Shown in pieces: positions 1 through 6,848 of a stretch of DNA of 19,032 nt. Position numbers and translations under genes: made by a program. Where the stretch lies: the NCBI GenBank assembly GCA_002327315.1, contig DCVI01000078.1, forward strand, positions 23,484 to 42,515, in the 5' to 3' direction. The notes under the pieces are model-generated. The model saw nothing but the letters and a program-made list of their open reading frames with translations, was not told where the DNA came from and did no database searches. The stretch comes from Syntrophaceae bacterium UBA2192 (GTDB lineage Bacteria > Desulfobacterota > Syntrophia > Syntrophales > UBA2192). Numbering within the stretch: the first letter of the stretch is position 1; every line of letters starts with the position of its first letter.

Positions 1-416
1 AACTGGGTGATCTCCATCCCGTCGAGCCAGACTTCCCAGCCCAGGCCCCAGGCGCCCACCGTGGGCGATTCCCAGTCGTCCTCGACAAACCGGATGTCGT
101 GCTCCAGGGGATTGATGCCGAAGCTCTTGAGCGAGTTCAGGTAGAGTTCCTGGATGTTCATGGGCGAGGGCTTCATGATGACCTGGTACTGGTAGTAGTG
201 CTGGAGCCGGTTGGGGTTTTCCCCGTATCGGCCGTCGGTGGGCCGGCGGGAGGGCTCCACGTAGGCCACGTTCCAGGGCTCGGGGCCCAGGGAGCGCAGA
301 AACGTCGCCGGGTTGAAGGTGCCGGCGCCGACCTCGAGGTCGTAAGGCTGCTGGAGGATGCAGCCCTGGTCGGCCCAGTACTTGTTAAGGGAAAGAACTA
401 ATTCCTGAAAGGTCAC
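1..416 (-). CDS. glyQ: Glycyl-tRNA synthetase alpha subunit, partial (5' part only)
   Basis: This is the first 138 codons of the catalytic alpha subunit of bacterial alpha2beta2 glycyl-tRNA synthetase, which charges tRNA-Gly in the cytoplasm. The family runs to about 300 residues; the rest lies off the left edge. The translation begins MTFQELVLSLNKYWADQGC and continues with the almost invariant blocks QPYDLEVGAGTFNPATF, LGPEPWNVAYVEPSRRPTDG, RYGENPNRLQHYYQYQVI and VEDDWESPTVGAWGLGWE, which are diagnostic of GlyQ. The start is GTG at 416, chosen because GGGAGG sits 8-9 nt upstream and the family N-terminus matches there. The beta subunit gene glyS would be expected further left. It lies downstream of recO in the same direction but is separated by a heptad-repeat module, so it may have its own promoter. 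Confidence 0.96.
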   Translation of the reverse strand, partial: MTFQELVLSLNKYWADQGCILQQPYDLEVGAGTFNPATFLRSLGPEPWNVAYVEPSRRPTDGRYGENPNRLQHYYQYQVIMKPSPMNIQELYLNSLKSFGINPLEHDIRFVEDDWESPTVGAWGLGWEVWLDGMEITQ

Positions 417-435
417 GACTGTTACCTCCCGTCAT

Positions 436-452
436 GCGGCCTCGAAGGCCGC
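436..452. repeat. Perfect GC hairpin in glyQ leader (GCGGCCT-CGA-AGGCCGC)
   Basis: A 7-bp perfect inverted repeat with a CGA loop lies about 20 nt upstream of the glyQ start and just outside its Shine-Dalgarno sequence. It has no T tract on either side, so it is not an intrinsic terminator. Hairpins of the same kind (GCGGCC-GAA-GGCCGC, GGCCGC-GAA-GCGGCC) occur at 9714-9728 and 15017-15031 next to heptad tracts. A role in glyQ translation is only a possibility. Confidence 0.5.
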
Positions 453-557
453 CGGTTGATCAGAAAAACGCCCCGTCGTTCAAAACGCCTGTTAAAACGG
501 GGATATGTAGAGCGCGACAAGTAGCACTAAGAGGGGTCCCTGTCAATAGAAAAGAGC

Positions 558-664
558 GGATTCAGGACTCAGGACTCAGGATTCAGGATCTAAAAGGAAC
601 GAAGGAGTAAAGATTCTTTTCTGTTCTTTCTTATCCGGAATCCTGAAGCCCGACTCCGGAATCC
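558..664. repeat. Heptad-repeat inverted pair 3' of recO
   Basis: The left arm (558-589) reads as 7-bp units GGATTCA, GGACTCA, GGACTCA, GGATTCA, GGAT. The right arm (633-664) is the inverted counterpart; its reverse complement matches the left arm at 26 of 32 positions. The spacer is 43 bp. The right arm ends 4 nt beyond the recO stop codon. The RNA could fold into a long imperfect hairpin, but there is no clean U tract. No gene lies in 417-668 otherwise. Confidence 0.75.
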
Positions 665-668
665 TCTT

Positions 669-1439
669 CTATGTGTAGCGCTTCCGGATTTCCCCGAGGA
701 CATTCAGGGACTTGATCTCGCGGCCCGTGAGGTGGCGGACGAAGCAGCCGAGGATCTCCCGGCTCTCGCGGGCCATGGGGCCCGAGAGCCCGATGCGGGT
801 CATCCTCGCAAAGTCGATGTCCCTTCCCAGCAGGAGCGTCTTGAGCGTGCCGACGGAGATGGGAATGAAATCGGGACCGTTCACGGTGCACCGCGCACAG
901 CGGATTCCCCCTTCCCGGCAGTCGAAGCGGGGCGACTCGATCGTCTCCAGCGGGGTGCCGCAGGTGACGCAACGGTCCAGCACGGGCTCGAATCCCGCCG
1001 ATTTCAGCAGCCGCAGCTCGAAGAAACGCTCCGCCGTCTCCGTCATCTGCCCGCACTCGATGAAGCCGAGAAAGTCCGTCAGCAACTCGAAGAGGGGCAG
1101 ATTCTTTTTGCCCTCCACGGAGAATTGCTCGGCGAGCTCCGCCACGTAGGCGGCAACCAGGGTTCGGTCGAGATCGGCCCGGATGCCGGCGTAGTGGTTG
1201 ATGACATCGGAGCCCTCGATGAAAGAAAGGCCGCCGCTGCCCCTTCGGGAAAAGAGGATGGTGGCAAGCGAGAAGGGCTCCAACGCGTTGGCGAAGCGCC
1301 TGCGGCTGCGCCGCGCCCCCTTGGCGATCCCCTTGAGCTTGCCGAACTCGTCGGTGAGGAAGGTCAGGATCCGGTCCGACTCGCCGTAGTCGAGCGAGCG
1401 AAGGACGATGGCTCTTGTCTTTTGCGCGGTTTTCATCAT
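669..1439 (-). CDS. recO: DNA repair protein RecO
   Basis: RecO is a recombination mediator that works with RecF and RecR to load RecA on SSB-coated single-stranded DNA in gap repair, and it also anneals strands. The 256-residue length is usual. The N-terminal OB-fold opens with the typical AIVLRSLDYGESDRILTFLT block (about residues 10-29) and a basic patch GARRSRRRFANAL. The helical C-terminal part carries a zinc-ribbon-like cluster, CVTC (157-160), Cys174 and CARC (181-184), seen in many but not all RecO proteins. Two adjacent ATG codons (1439 and 1436) are possible starts and no clear Shine-Dalgarno separates them. It lies downstream of pyrC in the same direction, with a 73-bp gap filled by a repeat tract. 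Confidence 0.95.
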   Translation of the reverse strand: MMKTAQKTRAIVLRSLDYGESDRILTFLTDEFGKLKGIAKGARRSRRRFANALEPFSLATILFSRRGSGGLSFIEGSDVINHYAGIRADLDRTLVAAYVAELAEQFSVEGKKNLPLFELLTDFLGFIECGQMTETAERFFELRLLKSAGFEPVLDRCVTCGTPLETIESPRFDCREGGIRCARCTVNGPDFIPISVGTLKTLLLGRDIDFARMTRIGLSGPMARESREILGCFVRHLTGREIKSLNVLGEIRKRYT

Positions 1440-1440
1440 A

Positions 1441-1515
1441 AAAGGTGCAAAGGTACAAGGGTTCAGGGGTTTGTTCTGTCCCTACACCCAACACCCGCCC
1501 CCCCACACCCTTTCA
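1441..1515. repeat. Degenerate 7/8-bp tandem tract between recO and pyrC
   Basis: The left part (1441-1473) steps in about 8-bp units (AAAGGTGC, AAAGGTAC, AAGGGTTC, AGGGGTTT). The right part (about 1480-1515) steps in 7-bp units (TACACCC, AACACCC, GCCCCCC, CACACCC). Read on the minus strand, the right part is also G-rich, so the two halves are roughly inverted. The right edge overlaps the pyrC stop codon at 1513-1515. The tract fills the whole pyrC-recO gap. Confidence 0.6.
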
Positions 1516-2811
1516 CAGCTCACTGTACTTGATGTCCCCCCCCACGATCGTGAGGACCGCCTTTGCCGGGAGCTTCCAGCCGTCGAAGGGCGAGTTGCGG
1601 CTCTTGGAGCGGAACTTCCGGATGTCCACCGCCCAGGCTCTCTTCGGGTCGATGACGGTCACGTCGGCATCGGCGCCCTTTTTGAGAGTCCCCCCGGGGA
1701 TCCGCAGCACGCGGGCGGCATTCACCGTCATCCGGGCGATCAGTTCCGACGGGGTGAGGAGGCCCTCCTCGACAAGCTTCCAGCACAGCCCCAGCGAGGT
1801 CTCGAGACCGACCATGCCGCTTGCGGCGTACTCGAACTCCACCTCCTTCTCGATGGAGGAATGGGGCGCATGGTCGCAGGCGATGACCTCGATCGTGCCG
1901 TCGCGAAGTCCCGCCCGGACGGCGGCCACGTCCTCGGCGCTGCGAAGCGGCGGGTTCACCTTGTAGGCAGTCTCGAAGCCCTTGAGGGCCTCGTCGTTCA
2001 GCAGCAGGTAATGGGGAGCCGTCTCGGCCGTCACCTTCACGCCGCGTTCCCGGGCCTGCCGGATGATCCGCACGGCGCCGGCGGAGCTGACGTGGCAGAT
2101 GTGGACGGAGGTTCCCACGTATTCGGCGATCAGGATGTCCCTCATCACCATGATGTCCTCGGAGATGGTGGGGATCCCCGGCATCCCGAGCTCCGTCGAG
2201 GAGAGCCCCTCGTTCATGAGGCCCCACTTCGAGAGCTGCAGCTCCTCGCAGTGCGCGACGATGGGCAGCTCCAGGGAGTGGGCGTACTCGAGTGCCCGCT
2301 TCATGAGCCCCGCGTGCATGACGGGCCTGCCGTCATCGGAGAAGCCCGCGGCGCCCGCCTCCTTGAGATCGCCGTACTCGGAGAGCATCTTTCCTTCGGA
2401 GCCCTTGCTGATGGCGGCAATGGGGTAGACGTTGGCGAGGTTTGCCTTCCGGGCCTGCCTGAGGATGAACTCCGTCACCGAGCGGTTGTCGTTCACGGGG
2501 TTCGTGTTGGGCATGCAGGCAATCGAGGTGAAGCCGCCCGCCACGGCCGCCTCACAACCCGACTCGACCGTTTCCTTGTACTCGTAGCCCGGCTCCCGAA
2601 GGTGCGTGTGGATGTCGATGAGCCCGGGCACGACGAGCTTTCCCTTGAGATCCAGGACCGTGAGCCCCATGTCCTTTTTCTTGCCCTTCCCGTCGTCGAC
2701 GAGGTTGCGGCCCACAGCGGCGATCTTGCCGCCTTCGATGAGGACGTCCAGGATGTCGTCGATCTTCTGGGAGGGGTCGATGACCCTTCCGCCTCTGAGC
2801 AGCATCGTCAT
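1513..2811 (-). CDS. pyrC: Dihydroorotase, class I
   Basis: Dihydroorotase closes N-carbamoyl-L-aspartate to dihydroorotate, the third step of UMP synthesis, as a cytosolic zinc amidohydrolase. The 432-residue length fits class I. Metal and catalytic residues are all present: the HxH pair H68/H70 in DIHTHLREPG, aspartate in GFSDDGRP (159-160), H187 in VAHCEE, H240 in HICHVSS, and D313 in CDHAPH. This therefore looks like an active enzyme rather than the inactive pyrC' paralogue that accompanies some transcarbamylases. The start codon overlaps the pyrB stop in an ATGA quartet, indicating translational coupling; an internal ATG two codons later is an alternative. A small lysine-rich insert (about residues 40-48) lies in the N-terminal beta domain. 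Confidence 0.97.
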   Translation of the reverse strand: MTMLLRGGRVIDPSQKIDDILDVLIEGGKIAAVGRNLVDDGKGKKKDMGLTVLDLKGKLVVPGLIDIHTHLREPGYEYKETVESGCEAAVAGGFTSIACMPNTNPVNDNRSVTEFILRQARKANLANVYPIAAISKGSEGKMLSEYGDLKEAGAAGFSDDGRPVMHAGLMKRALEYAHSLELPIVAHCEELQLSKWGLMNEGLSSTELGMPGIPTISEDIMVMRDILIAEYVGTSVHICHVSSAGAVRIIRQARERGVKVTAETAPHYLLLNDEALKGFETAYKVNPPLRSAEDVAAVRAGLRDGTIEVIACDHAPHSSIEKEVEFEYAASGMVGLETSLGLCWKLVEEGLLTPSELIARMTVNAARVLRIPGGTLKKGADADVTVIDPKRAWAVDIRKFRSKSRNSPFDGWKLPAKAVLTIVGGDIKYSEL

Positions 2812-3731
2812 GACTTACCTCCCGACAAGAGATAGAGCAGGGCCATCCGCACGGCCACCCCGTTGGTGACCTGTTCGAGAATGACCGAGTAGGGGCCGTC
2901 GGCGACCTCCGGCGAGATCTCCACGCCGCGGTTGATGGGGCCCGGGTGCATGATGAGGACGTCGTCCCTGGCCGCGGCGATGTTTTTTCGGTTCAGGCAG
3001 TAGTACTTGGCGTACTCTCTCAGAGAGGGGAAGAGGTTCGTCTCCTGGCGCTCGAGCTGGATGCGAAGCATCATGATGATGTCGGCCTCCCGGATGGCGT
3101 CCTCGAGTCTGTAATGGACCTCGACGCCGAGGCGCTCGACGTAACGGGGCATCATGGTGATGGGACCGCCAATGCTCACCCTCGCGCCCATCTTGGTCAG
3201 TCCGTAGATGTTCGAGCGGGCCACCCGGCTGTGGGCGATATCTCCCACGATGGCCACCTTGAGGCCGGTCAGGCGCTTTTTCTTTTCCCGCATGGTCATC
3301 ATGTCGAGCAGGGCCTGCGTGGGGTGCTCGTGGGCCCCGTCGCCCGCGTTGATGACGGACTGGCGGACCACCTTGGAGAGCATGTGGGGCGAGCCCGCGG
3401 CGCTGTGGCGCAGCACGATGATATCCGGGTTCATGGCCTCGAGGTTTCGGGCCGTGTCGATGAAGGTCTCGCCCTTGACGACGCTGCTCTGGGAGGTGGT
3501 GATGTTGATCGTGTCGGCGCTCAGCCGCTTGGCGGCGATCTCGAAGGAGGTCCTCGTCCGCGTGCTGGGTTCGTAGAAAAGGTTGACGACGGTCACGCCG
3601 CGCAGCGTGGGGACCTTCTTGATCTCCCTCGTGGAGATGTCGATGAAGGAGTCCGCCGTGTCGAGGATGAGGTTGATCTCCTCGACGCTCAATTCCTGGA
3701 TGCCCAGGAGGTCTTTTCTGGCCAGTTTCAT
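2808..3731 (-). CDS. pyrB: Aspartate carbamoyltransferase catalytic chain
   Basis: The enzyme transfers the carbamoyl group from carbamoyl phosphate to aspartate, the committed step of pyrimidine synthesis. At 307 residues it is full length. Visible motifs are the carbamoyl-phosphate loop STRTRTSFE (56-64), the SVVKGE loop with its lysine (about 83-88), HPTQALLD (136-143), the aspartate-binding LRIQLER loop, and MHPGPINRG near the C-terminus. The start at 3731 (MKLARKDLLG) was chosen because the family begins there; the frame is open for another 20 codons through non-conserved intergenic sequence. The Shine-Dalgarno is weak. No pyrI regulatory chain is present, so control is probably by PyrR and not by allosteric CTP, and a complex with the adjacent PyrC is possible. 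Confidence 0.97.
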   Translation of the reverse strand: MKLARKDLLGIQELSVEEINLILDTADSFIDISTREIKKVPTLRGVTVVNLFYEPSTRTRTSFEIAAKRLSADTINITTSQSSVVKGETFIDTARNLEAMNPDIIVLRHSAAGSPHMLSKVVRQSVINAGDGAHEHPTQALLDMMTMREKKKRLTGLKVAIVGDIAHSRVARSNIYGLTKMGARVSIGGPITMMPRYVERLGVEVHYRLEDAIREADIIMMLRIQLERQETNLFPSLREYAKYYCLNRKNIAAARDDVLIMHPGPINRGVEISPEVADGPYSVILEQVTNGVAVRMALLYLLSGGKS

Positions 3732-3799
3732 GTCAAAACCCCGTGGATGGTATGCTGGTTGCGGTTTTGATGCGCAATCCGCAGCGGCCAAACCCGCCC

Positions 3800-3845
3800 G
3801 GCTTCGAAGCCTTGTTGCTTGCGGCTTGCGGCTTGTGGCTTCTTC
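3800..3845. repeat. Heptad tract with hairpin, 3' of pyrR
   Basis: A 12-bp palindrome GGCTTCGAAGCC (3800-3811) is followed immediately by five 7-bp units: CTTGTTG, CTTGCGG, CTTGCGG, CTTGTGG, CTTCTTC (3811-3845). The last unit runs into the pyrR stop codon (3844-3846). It sits inside the pyr operon, between pyrR and pyrB, so it is presumably transcribed rather than a full terminator. Confidence 0.75.
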
Positions 3846-4383
3846 AGAACGTTTCCTCGATGCTGACCGAGTCCGAGGTCTTTCGCTTCGAGAGCTTGAC
3901 GAGCACTTCCTCCGACTGCGACGAGGGGAGGTTCTTCCCGACGAAGTCGGCCCGGATGGGGATCTCGCGATGGCCGCGGTCGATCAGTACGGCAAGCTCG
4001 ATGAGCTTGGGCCTGCCGAAATCCATCAATGCGTCCATGGCCGCCCGGATGGTCCTTCCCGTGAAGAGGACGTCGTCGACGATGACCACCTTTTTGCCGT
4101 TGAGCGAAAAGGGGATGTCCGTCTTGCCGATCTCACGCTGTTTGCCGGATTTCATGATGTCGTCTCGGTAGAGCGTGATGTCGAGCTTCCCCGCGGGGAT
4201 CGGGACCCCCTCGATTGCGGAGATCTTCCGGCCCAGTCGCTCCGCCAGCAGGACCCCGCCCTTTTGGATCCCGATGAGAACGAGGTCCTCGACCCCCTTG
4301 TTCTTCTCGACGATCTGGTAGGCGACCCGCGTGAGCGAACGCTCAATGGCCTCGGCATCCATGACGACCTTTCGCTTCTTCAT
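3844..4383 (-). CDS. pyrR: PyrR bifunctional pyr operon attenuator / uracil phosphoribosyltransferase
   Basis: PyrR senses UMP/UTP against PRPP. In the nucleotide-bound form it grips a hairpin in the pyr leader RNA and favours termination; it may also have uracil phosphoribosyltransferase activity. The 179-residue length is standard. The PRPP loop VVIVDDVLFTGRTIRAA (about 99-114) is intact, as are the IGIQKGG block near residue 37 and the TLYRDD block near 70. The start at 4383 (MKKRKVVMDA) is supported by AGAGGTG 6-7 nt upstream and by the family N-terminus; an open frame to 4425 is not needed. It is first in the operon, and its own leader carries the binding hairpin and terminator described separately, so it is very probably autoregulated. 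Confidence 0.97.
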   Translation of the reverse strand: MKKRKVVMDAEAIERSLTRVAYQIVEKNKGVEDLVLIGIQKGGVLLAERLGRKISAIEGVPIPAGKLDITLYRDDIMKSGKQREIGKTDIPFSLNGKKVVIVDDVLFTGRTIRAAMDALMDFGRPKLIELAVLIDRGHREIPIRADFVGKNLPSSQSEEVLVKLSKRKTSDSVSIEETF

Positions 4384-4427
4384 GCCTTTCACCTCTTCCG
4401 TTTGCGCCCTGCGCCCGTCGGGCATCC

Positions 4428-4461
4428 AAAAAAAAACCTTCCCGTCATCCGGGAAGGTTTT
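4428..4461 (-). terminator. Intrinsic terminator (attenuator) in pyr leader
   Basis: A 12-bp perfect stem (4433-4444 with 4450-4461, core CCTTCCCG/CGGGAAGG) with a 5-nt loop is followed on the minus strand by a run of nine T residues (4436 down to 4428). It lies 45 nt before the pyrR start and downstream of the pyr promoter. In that position it must be conditional, or the operon would not be expressed. It pairs conceptually with the PyrR-binding loop at 4507-4540. Confidence 0.92.
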
Positions 4462-4506
4462 CCATTATCGGCCAGCAACGAACAATTTTCACAATCATGG
4501 GTGCGA

Positions 4507-4540
4507 CCTTTCTCAATCTCTCCGGATTGCTCTTAAAAGG
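4507..4540 (-). promoter_or_regulatory. PyrR-binding loop (anti-antiterminator) in pyr leader RNA
   Basis: On the minus strand the RNA reads AAUCCGGAGAGAUU at 4528-4515. It matches 13 of 14 positions of the PyrR-binding consensus established in Bacillus, ARUCCNGNGAGGYU. The one change (G to A) turns a U-G pair into U-A, so the stem is kept. The architecture also fits: lower stem CCUUUU with GAAAGG, a purine-rich 5' bulge AAGAG, upper stem CAAUC with GAUUG, and the hexaloop CGGAGA (consensus CNGNGA). It starts only a few nt after the predicted transcription start. Binding is inferred, not shown. Confidence 0.88.
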
Positions 4541-4551
4541 GCGTTGGAGGG

Positions 4552-4581
4552 GTTATAGCAGAGAGTGGGAACCGGAGTCAA
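4552..4581 (-). promoter_or_regulatory. Sigma70-type promoter for the pyr operon
   Basis: The minus strand carries TTGACT (4581-4576), an 18-bp spacer and TATAAC (4557-4552); each hexamer matches five of six consensus bases. Predicted transcription start is near 4545, giving a leader of about 160 nt that begins just before the PyrR-binding loop. Confidence 0.75.
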
Positions 4582-4730
4582 GAGGACAGTGACGGTCACG
4601 CACCCGAAACGCGACGTCGCGGCGTCGATTCGCAGGCGGCCCGGGTCGTATGAAATCCGCTGCTTTCCATGAAATCCCCCTGCGCCCTGAACCATGAACC
4701 CGGTACTTCCCGGCCGGGCTGAAAAGGGTG

Positions 4731-4759
4731 TTGACATCACGGACGATATCCATTACAGA
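4731..4759 (+). promoter_or_regulatory. Probable sigma70-type promoter for tolQ operon
   Basis: A perfect -35 TTGACA (4731-4736) is followed after 17 bp by a weaker -10 TACAGA (4754-4759). It lies about 110 nt upstream of the tolQ start, in the divergent gap with pyr. Of the rest of the gap, 4582-4730 shows no gene or clear structure. Confidence 0.6.
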
Positions 4760-4870
4760 TATGCCACTTTAACTCGTTGCCGGGGCTGTTCAAAGGCGAT
4801 GGATGCGACGTGTCGCTCCATCGTCTCATCGCATCTGGGGCAGCAGCCCGGTCTGACCCGGAGGTCGTCA

Positions 4871-5620
4871 ATGGGTACATTCTTTGCGGTTTCCGCTGTA
4901 GACTTCGGGGGGGAATTCCGGGGGAATCTCCTCCAGATGGTCGTCGACGCGGGGCCGATGGTACAGTTCGTCCTGCTTCTGCTGCTGGTCTTCTCCATTG
5001 TTTCCTGGGCCATCATCCTGATGAAATACCGCGTCATTTCGAAGACGGAAAAGGAAAACAATCTCTTTCTCGACTCCTACATGAATTCGAACAAGCTCTC
5101 GGACGTGCTGCCCGAGTCGAAACGATACCCCAACTCCACGATCGCGGAAGTCTTCCGGACCGGCTATCTCGAGCTGGGGAAGATCAACCGAACCTCGAAG
5201 GGCACGCCCCAGGATCCTCTGGAGTTATCGGGCCATTCGACGATCGAGATGAAGGGTCTCGACAACGTGGAGCGCGCCCTCCACCGGGCCTGCAGCACCG
5301 AGTCCTCCAAGCTGGAGAGCCTTCTGGGGTTTCTGGCCACGACGGGCAGCGCATGCCCCTTCATCGGCCTTTTCGGCACCGTCTGGGGCATCATGAACGC
5401 CTTCCGCGGCATCGGCGCCCGCGGGTCGGCCACGCTCGCGGTGGTAGCGCCCGGAATCTCCGAGGCCCTCGTCGCCACCGCTTTCGGACTTGCGGCGGCC
5501 ATCCCGGCGGTGGTATTCTACAACTACTACTTGAACCGCATCCGGAACATCTCCCTGGAGATGGATAATTTCGCCTCCGAGTTCCTCAACATCATCGAGA
5601 GGCATTACCTGCAGAAATAA
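4871..5620 (+). CDS. tolQ: TolQ, inner-membrane proton-channel subunit of Tol-Pal
   Basis: TolQ forms with TolR the proton-motive-force motor that energises TolA, keeping the outer membrane attached during division. The 249-residue protein has the MotA/TolQ/ExbB layout: a first transmembrane helix at about 28-53, a cytoplasmic loop, and two further helices at about 152-180 and 195-220. Conserved blocks include FIGLFGTVWGIMNAF and APGISEALVATAFGLAAAIPAV. The start ATG at 4871 has GGAGG 7 nt upstream; the frame is open upstream to 4694 but crosses the likely promoter. It is first of six Tol-Pal genes and is separated from tolR by 3 nt. ExbB is the alternative name, excluded by the tolA/tolB/pal neighbours. 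Confidence 0.95.
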   Translation: MGTFFAVSAVDFGGEFRGNLLQMVVDAGPMVQFVLLLLLVFSIVSWAIILMKYRVISKTEKENNLFLDSYMNSNKLSDVLPESKRYPNSTIAEVFRTGYLELGKINRTSKGTPQDPLELSGHSTIEMKGLDNVERALHRACSTESSKLESLLGFLATTGSACPFIGLFGTVWGIMNAFRGIGARGSATLAVVAPGISEALVATAFGLAAAIPAVVFYNYYLNRIRNISLEMDNFASEFLNIIERHYLQK

Positions 5621-5623
5621 GCC

Positions 5624-6049
5624 ATGGCACGGTTCAGACGAAACAACAACGCGGAACACAAGCCGCTCTCAGAGATCAACGTGACCCCTCTGGTCGACGT
5701 GATGCTCGTGCTGCTCATCATCTTCATGGTCACGGCGCCCATGCTCCAGATGGGGATCGACGTGAACCTGCCCCGCGTGAAGGCCAAGAGCATCAACGTC
5801 ACGGAAGAGAAGCTCGTTCTGACCATCAACGGCAAGCAGGAAATTTACCTCAACGAATTCAAGACGACGCTCCCCGATCTCAGCACGAAGCTCGAGAGCA
5901 TCTTCAAGACGAGGACGGACCGGGAGCTCTTCATGCGGGCCGACAAAGAGGTTCCTTACGGGGTTGTCGTTCAGGTCATGTCCGAGGTCCGGAAAGCGGG
6001 CATCGACAAGCTGGGCATGATCACGGAACCTCCCAAGGATTCGAGATGA
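5624..6049 (+). CDS. tolR: TolR, Tol-Pal motor subunit (ExbD/TolR family)
   Basis: TolR is the single-span partner of TolQ. It has 141 residues: a short basic cytoplasmic N-terminus, one transmembrane helix (about 23-42) and a periplasmic domain. The channel aspartate is present as D25 in NVTPLVDVMLVLLIIFMV, equivalent to Asp23 of E. coli TolR, so the motor looks functional. The start follows the tolQ stop by 3 nt with no strong Shine-Dalgarno, suggesting coupled translation. The stop overlaps the tolA start. Confidence 0.95.
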   Translation: MARFRRNNNAEHKPLSEINVTPLVDVMLVLLIIFMVTAPMLQMGIDVNLPRVKAKSINVTEEKLVLTINGKQEIYLNEFKTTLPDLSTKLESIFKTRTDRELFMRADKEVPYGVVVQVMSEVRKAGIDKLGMITEPPKDSR

Positions 6050-6774
6050 CGGTGAAAACCCTCAGATGGAGGAGTGACGGCCTGACGAGGCTGAACACGG
6101 CCGTCCTGCTGTCGCTTCTCATTCACGCCATTGCCCTCTCCGTGCTCTTCTTTTCCCCTGCCTTCCCGACTCGAACGTGGACCTTCGGGCCGGCCTACTC
6201 CGTGGACCTGGTGAGCTCGCCCGCCAACGTGGGCAAGAGCGCCACGGCGGCCCTCTCGAAAGAGGTCATGAGTGAAGCCCTCAAGGAGAGCGCGCGCGAC
6301 AACGCCATCTCCCTCAAGAAGAGCATCGTCACAAAGACCCCCACGCCTCTTCTCAAGTCGGATACGCCGTCGAAGAAACAGGACGCGGCCCGGCTCAATC
6401 AGGCCATCGAGGAGATGCGAAAGAAAGCGGACGCAGCCGAAGCCGGCGGCCAGCCCTTCTCGGGTCAGGGCAACACGGCCTCGTTGATGAGCCAGTACTA
6501 CAGCCAGATCTGGTCGAAGGTGCGTCAGAACTGGGCCCTGCCGCAAAGCATCCTGGCCGACAAGAATCTCGAGGCCGTCCTCGATGTGCGGGTCCTGCGC
6601 AACGGGCAGGTGACCAACATCGGTTTCGAGAAGCGCTCGGGAAACAGTATTTTCGACCAGTCGGCCTATCGGGCGATCAAGAAGTCCGACCCGTTCCCGC
6701 CGCTTCCGGCCTGGATCCAGGACTCGAGCGTGGAGTTGGGGATCAGGTTCCACTCGGCCGATTACCGGCGCTAA
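6046..6774 (+). CDS. tolA: TolA-like energy-transducing protein (TonB C-terminal family)
   Basis: This protein should span the periplasm and carry the TolQR motion to TolB and Pal. Its 242 residues give a cytoplasmic start, a transmembrane helix (about 18-37) containing the S-x3-H motif (S23, H27) used by TolA and TonB to contact the motor, a charged linker of about 60-145, and a TonB/TolA C-terminal domain (about 148-238: SQIWSKVRQNWALP, LDVRVLRNGQV, SAYRAIKKSDPFPPLP). It is much shorter than E. coli TolA, lacking the long helical domain; shortened forms are common outside Gammaproteobacteria. The ATG overlaps the tolR TGA. A TonB assignment is possible from sequence alone, but the position between tolR and tolB favours TolA. 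Confidence 0.9.
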   Translation: MTVKTLRWRSDGLTRLNTAVLLSLLIHAIALSVLFFSPAFPTRTWTFGPAYSVDLVSSPANVGKSATAALSKEVMSEALKESARDNAISLKKSIVTKTPTPLLKSDTPSKKQDAARLNQAIEEMRKKADAAEAGGQPFSGQGNTASLMSQYYSQIWSKVRQNWALPQSILADKNLEAVLDVRVLRNGQVTNIGFEKRSGNSIFDQSAYRAIKKSDPFPPLPAWIQDSSVELGIRFHSADYRR

Positions 6775-6815
6775 GGCGCCAGTGACCAGTGGTCAGTGAC
6801 CGGTGACCAGTGAAA
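6767..6815. repeat. Hairpin plus heptad tract 3' of tolA
   Basis: A hairpin GGCGC-TAAG-GCGCC (6767-6780) spans the tolA stop codon, which forms its loop. It is followed directly by five 7-bp units: AGTGACC, AGTGGTC, AGTGACC, GGTGACC, AGTGAAA (6781-6815). It occupies most of the tolA-tolB gap within the operon. Confidence 0.78.
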
Positions 6816-6848
6816 GAAAAAACAATTTCGGGAGGGTTTGAAGATACG

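Noticed and set aside
417..560. T-box riboswitch upstream of glyQ.
   Set aside because: No AGGGTGGNACCGCG-type T-box sequence and no terminator were found before the start codon.
558..664. Possible CRISPR array.
   Set aside because: Units are 7 bp and contiguous with no spacers, and no cas gene is near.
1408..2835. A 475-codon open frame on the plus strand over pyrC.
   Set aside because: It is the antisense shadow of pyrC, which has all its catalytic motifs.
4694..4870. N-terminal extension of TolQ to 4694.
   Set aside because: It crosses the likely promoter; the start at 4871 has a strong Shine-Dalgarno and matches family length.
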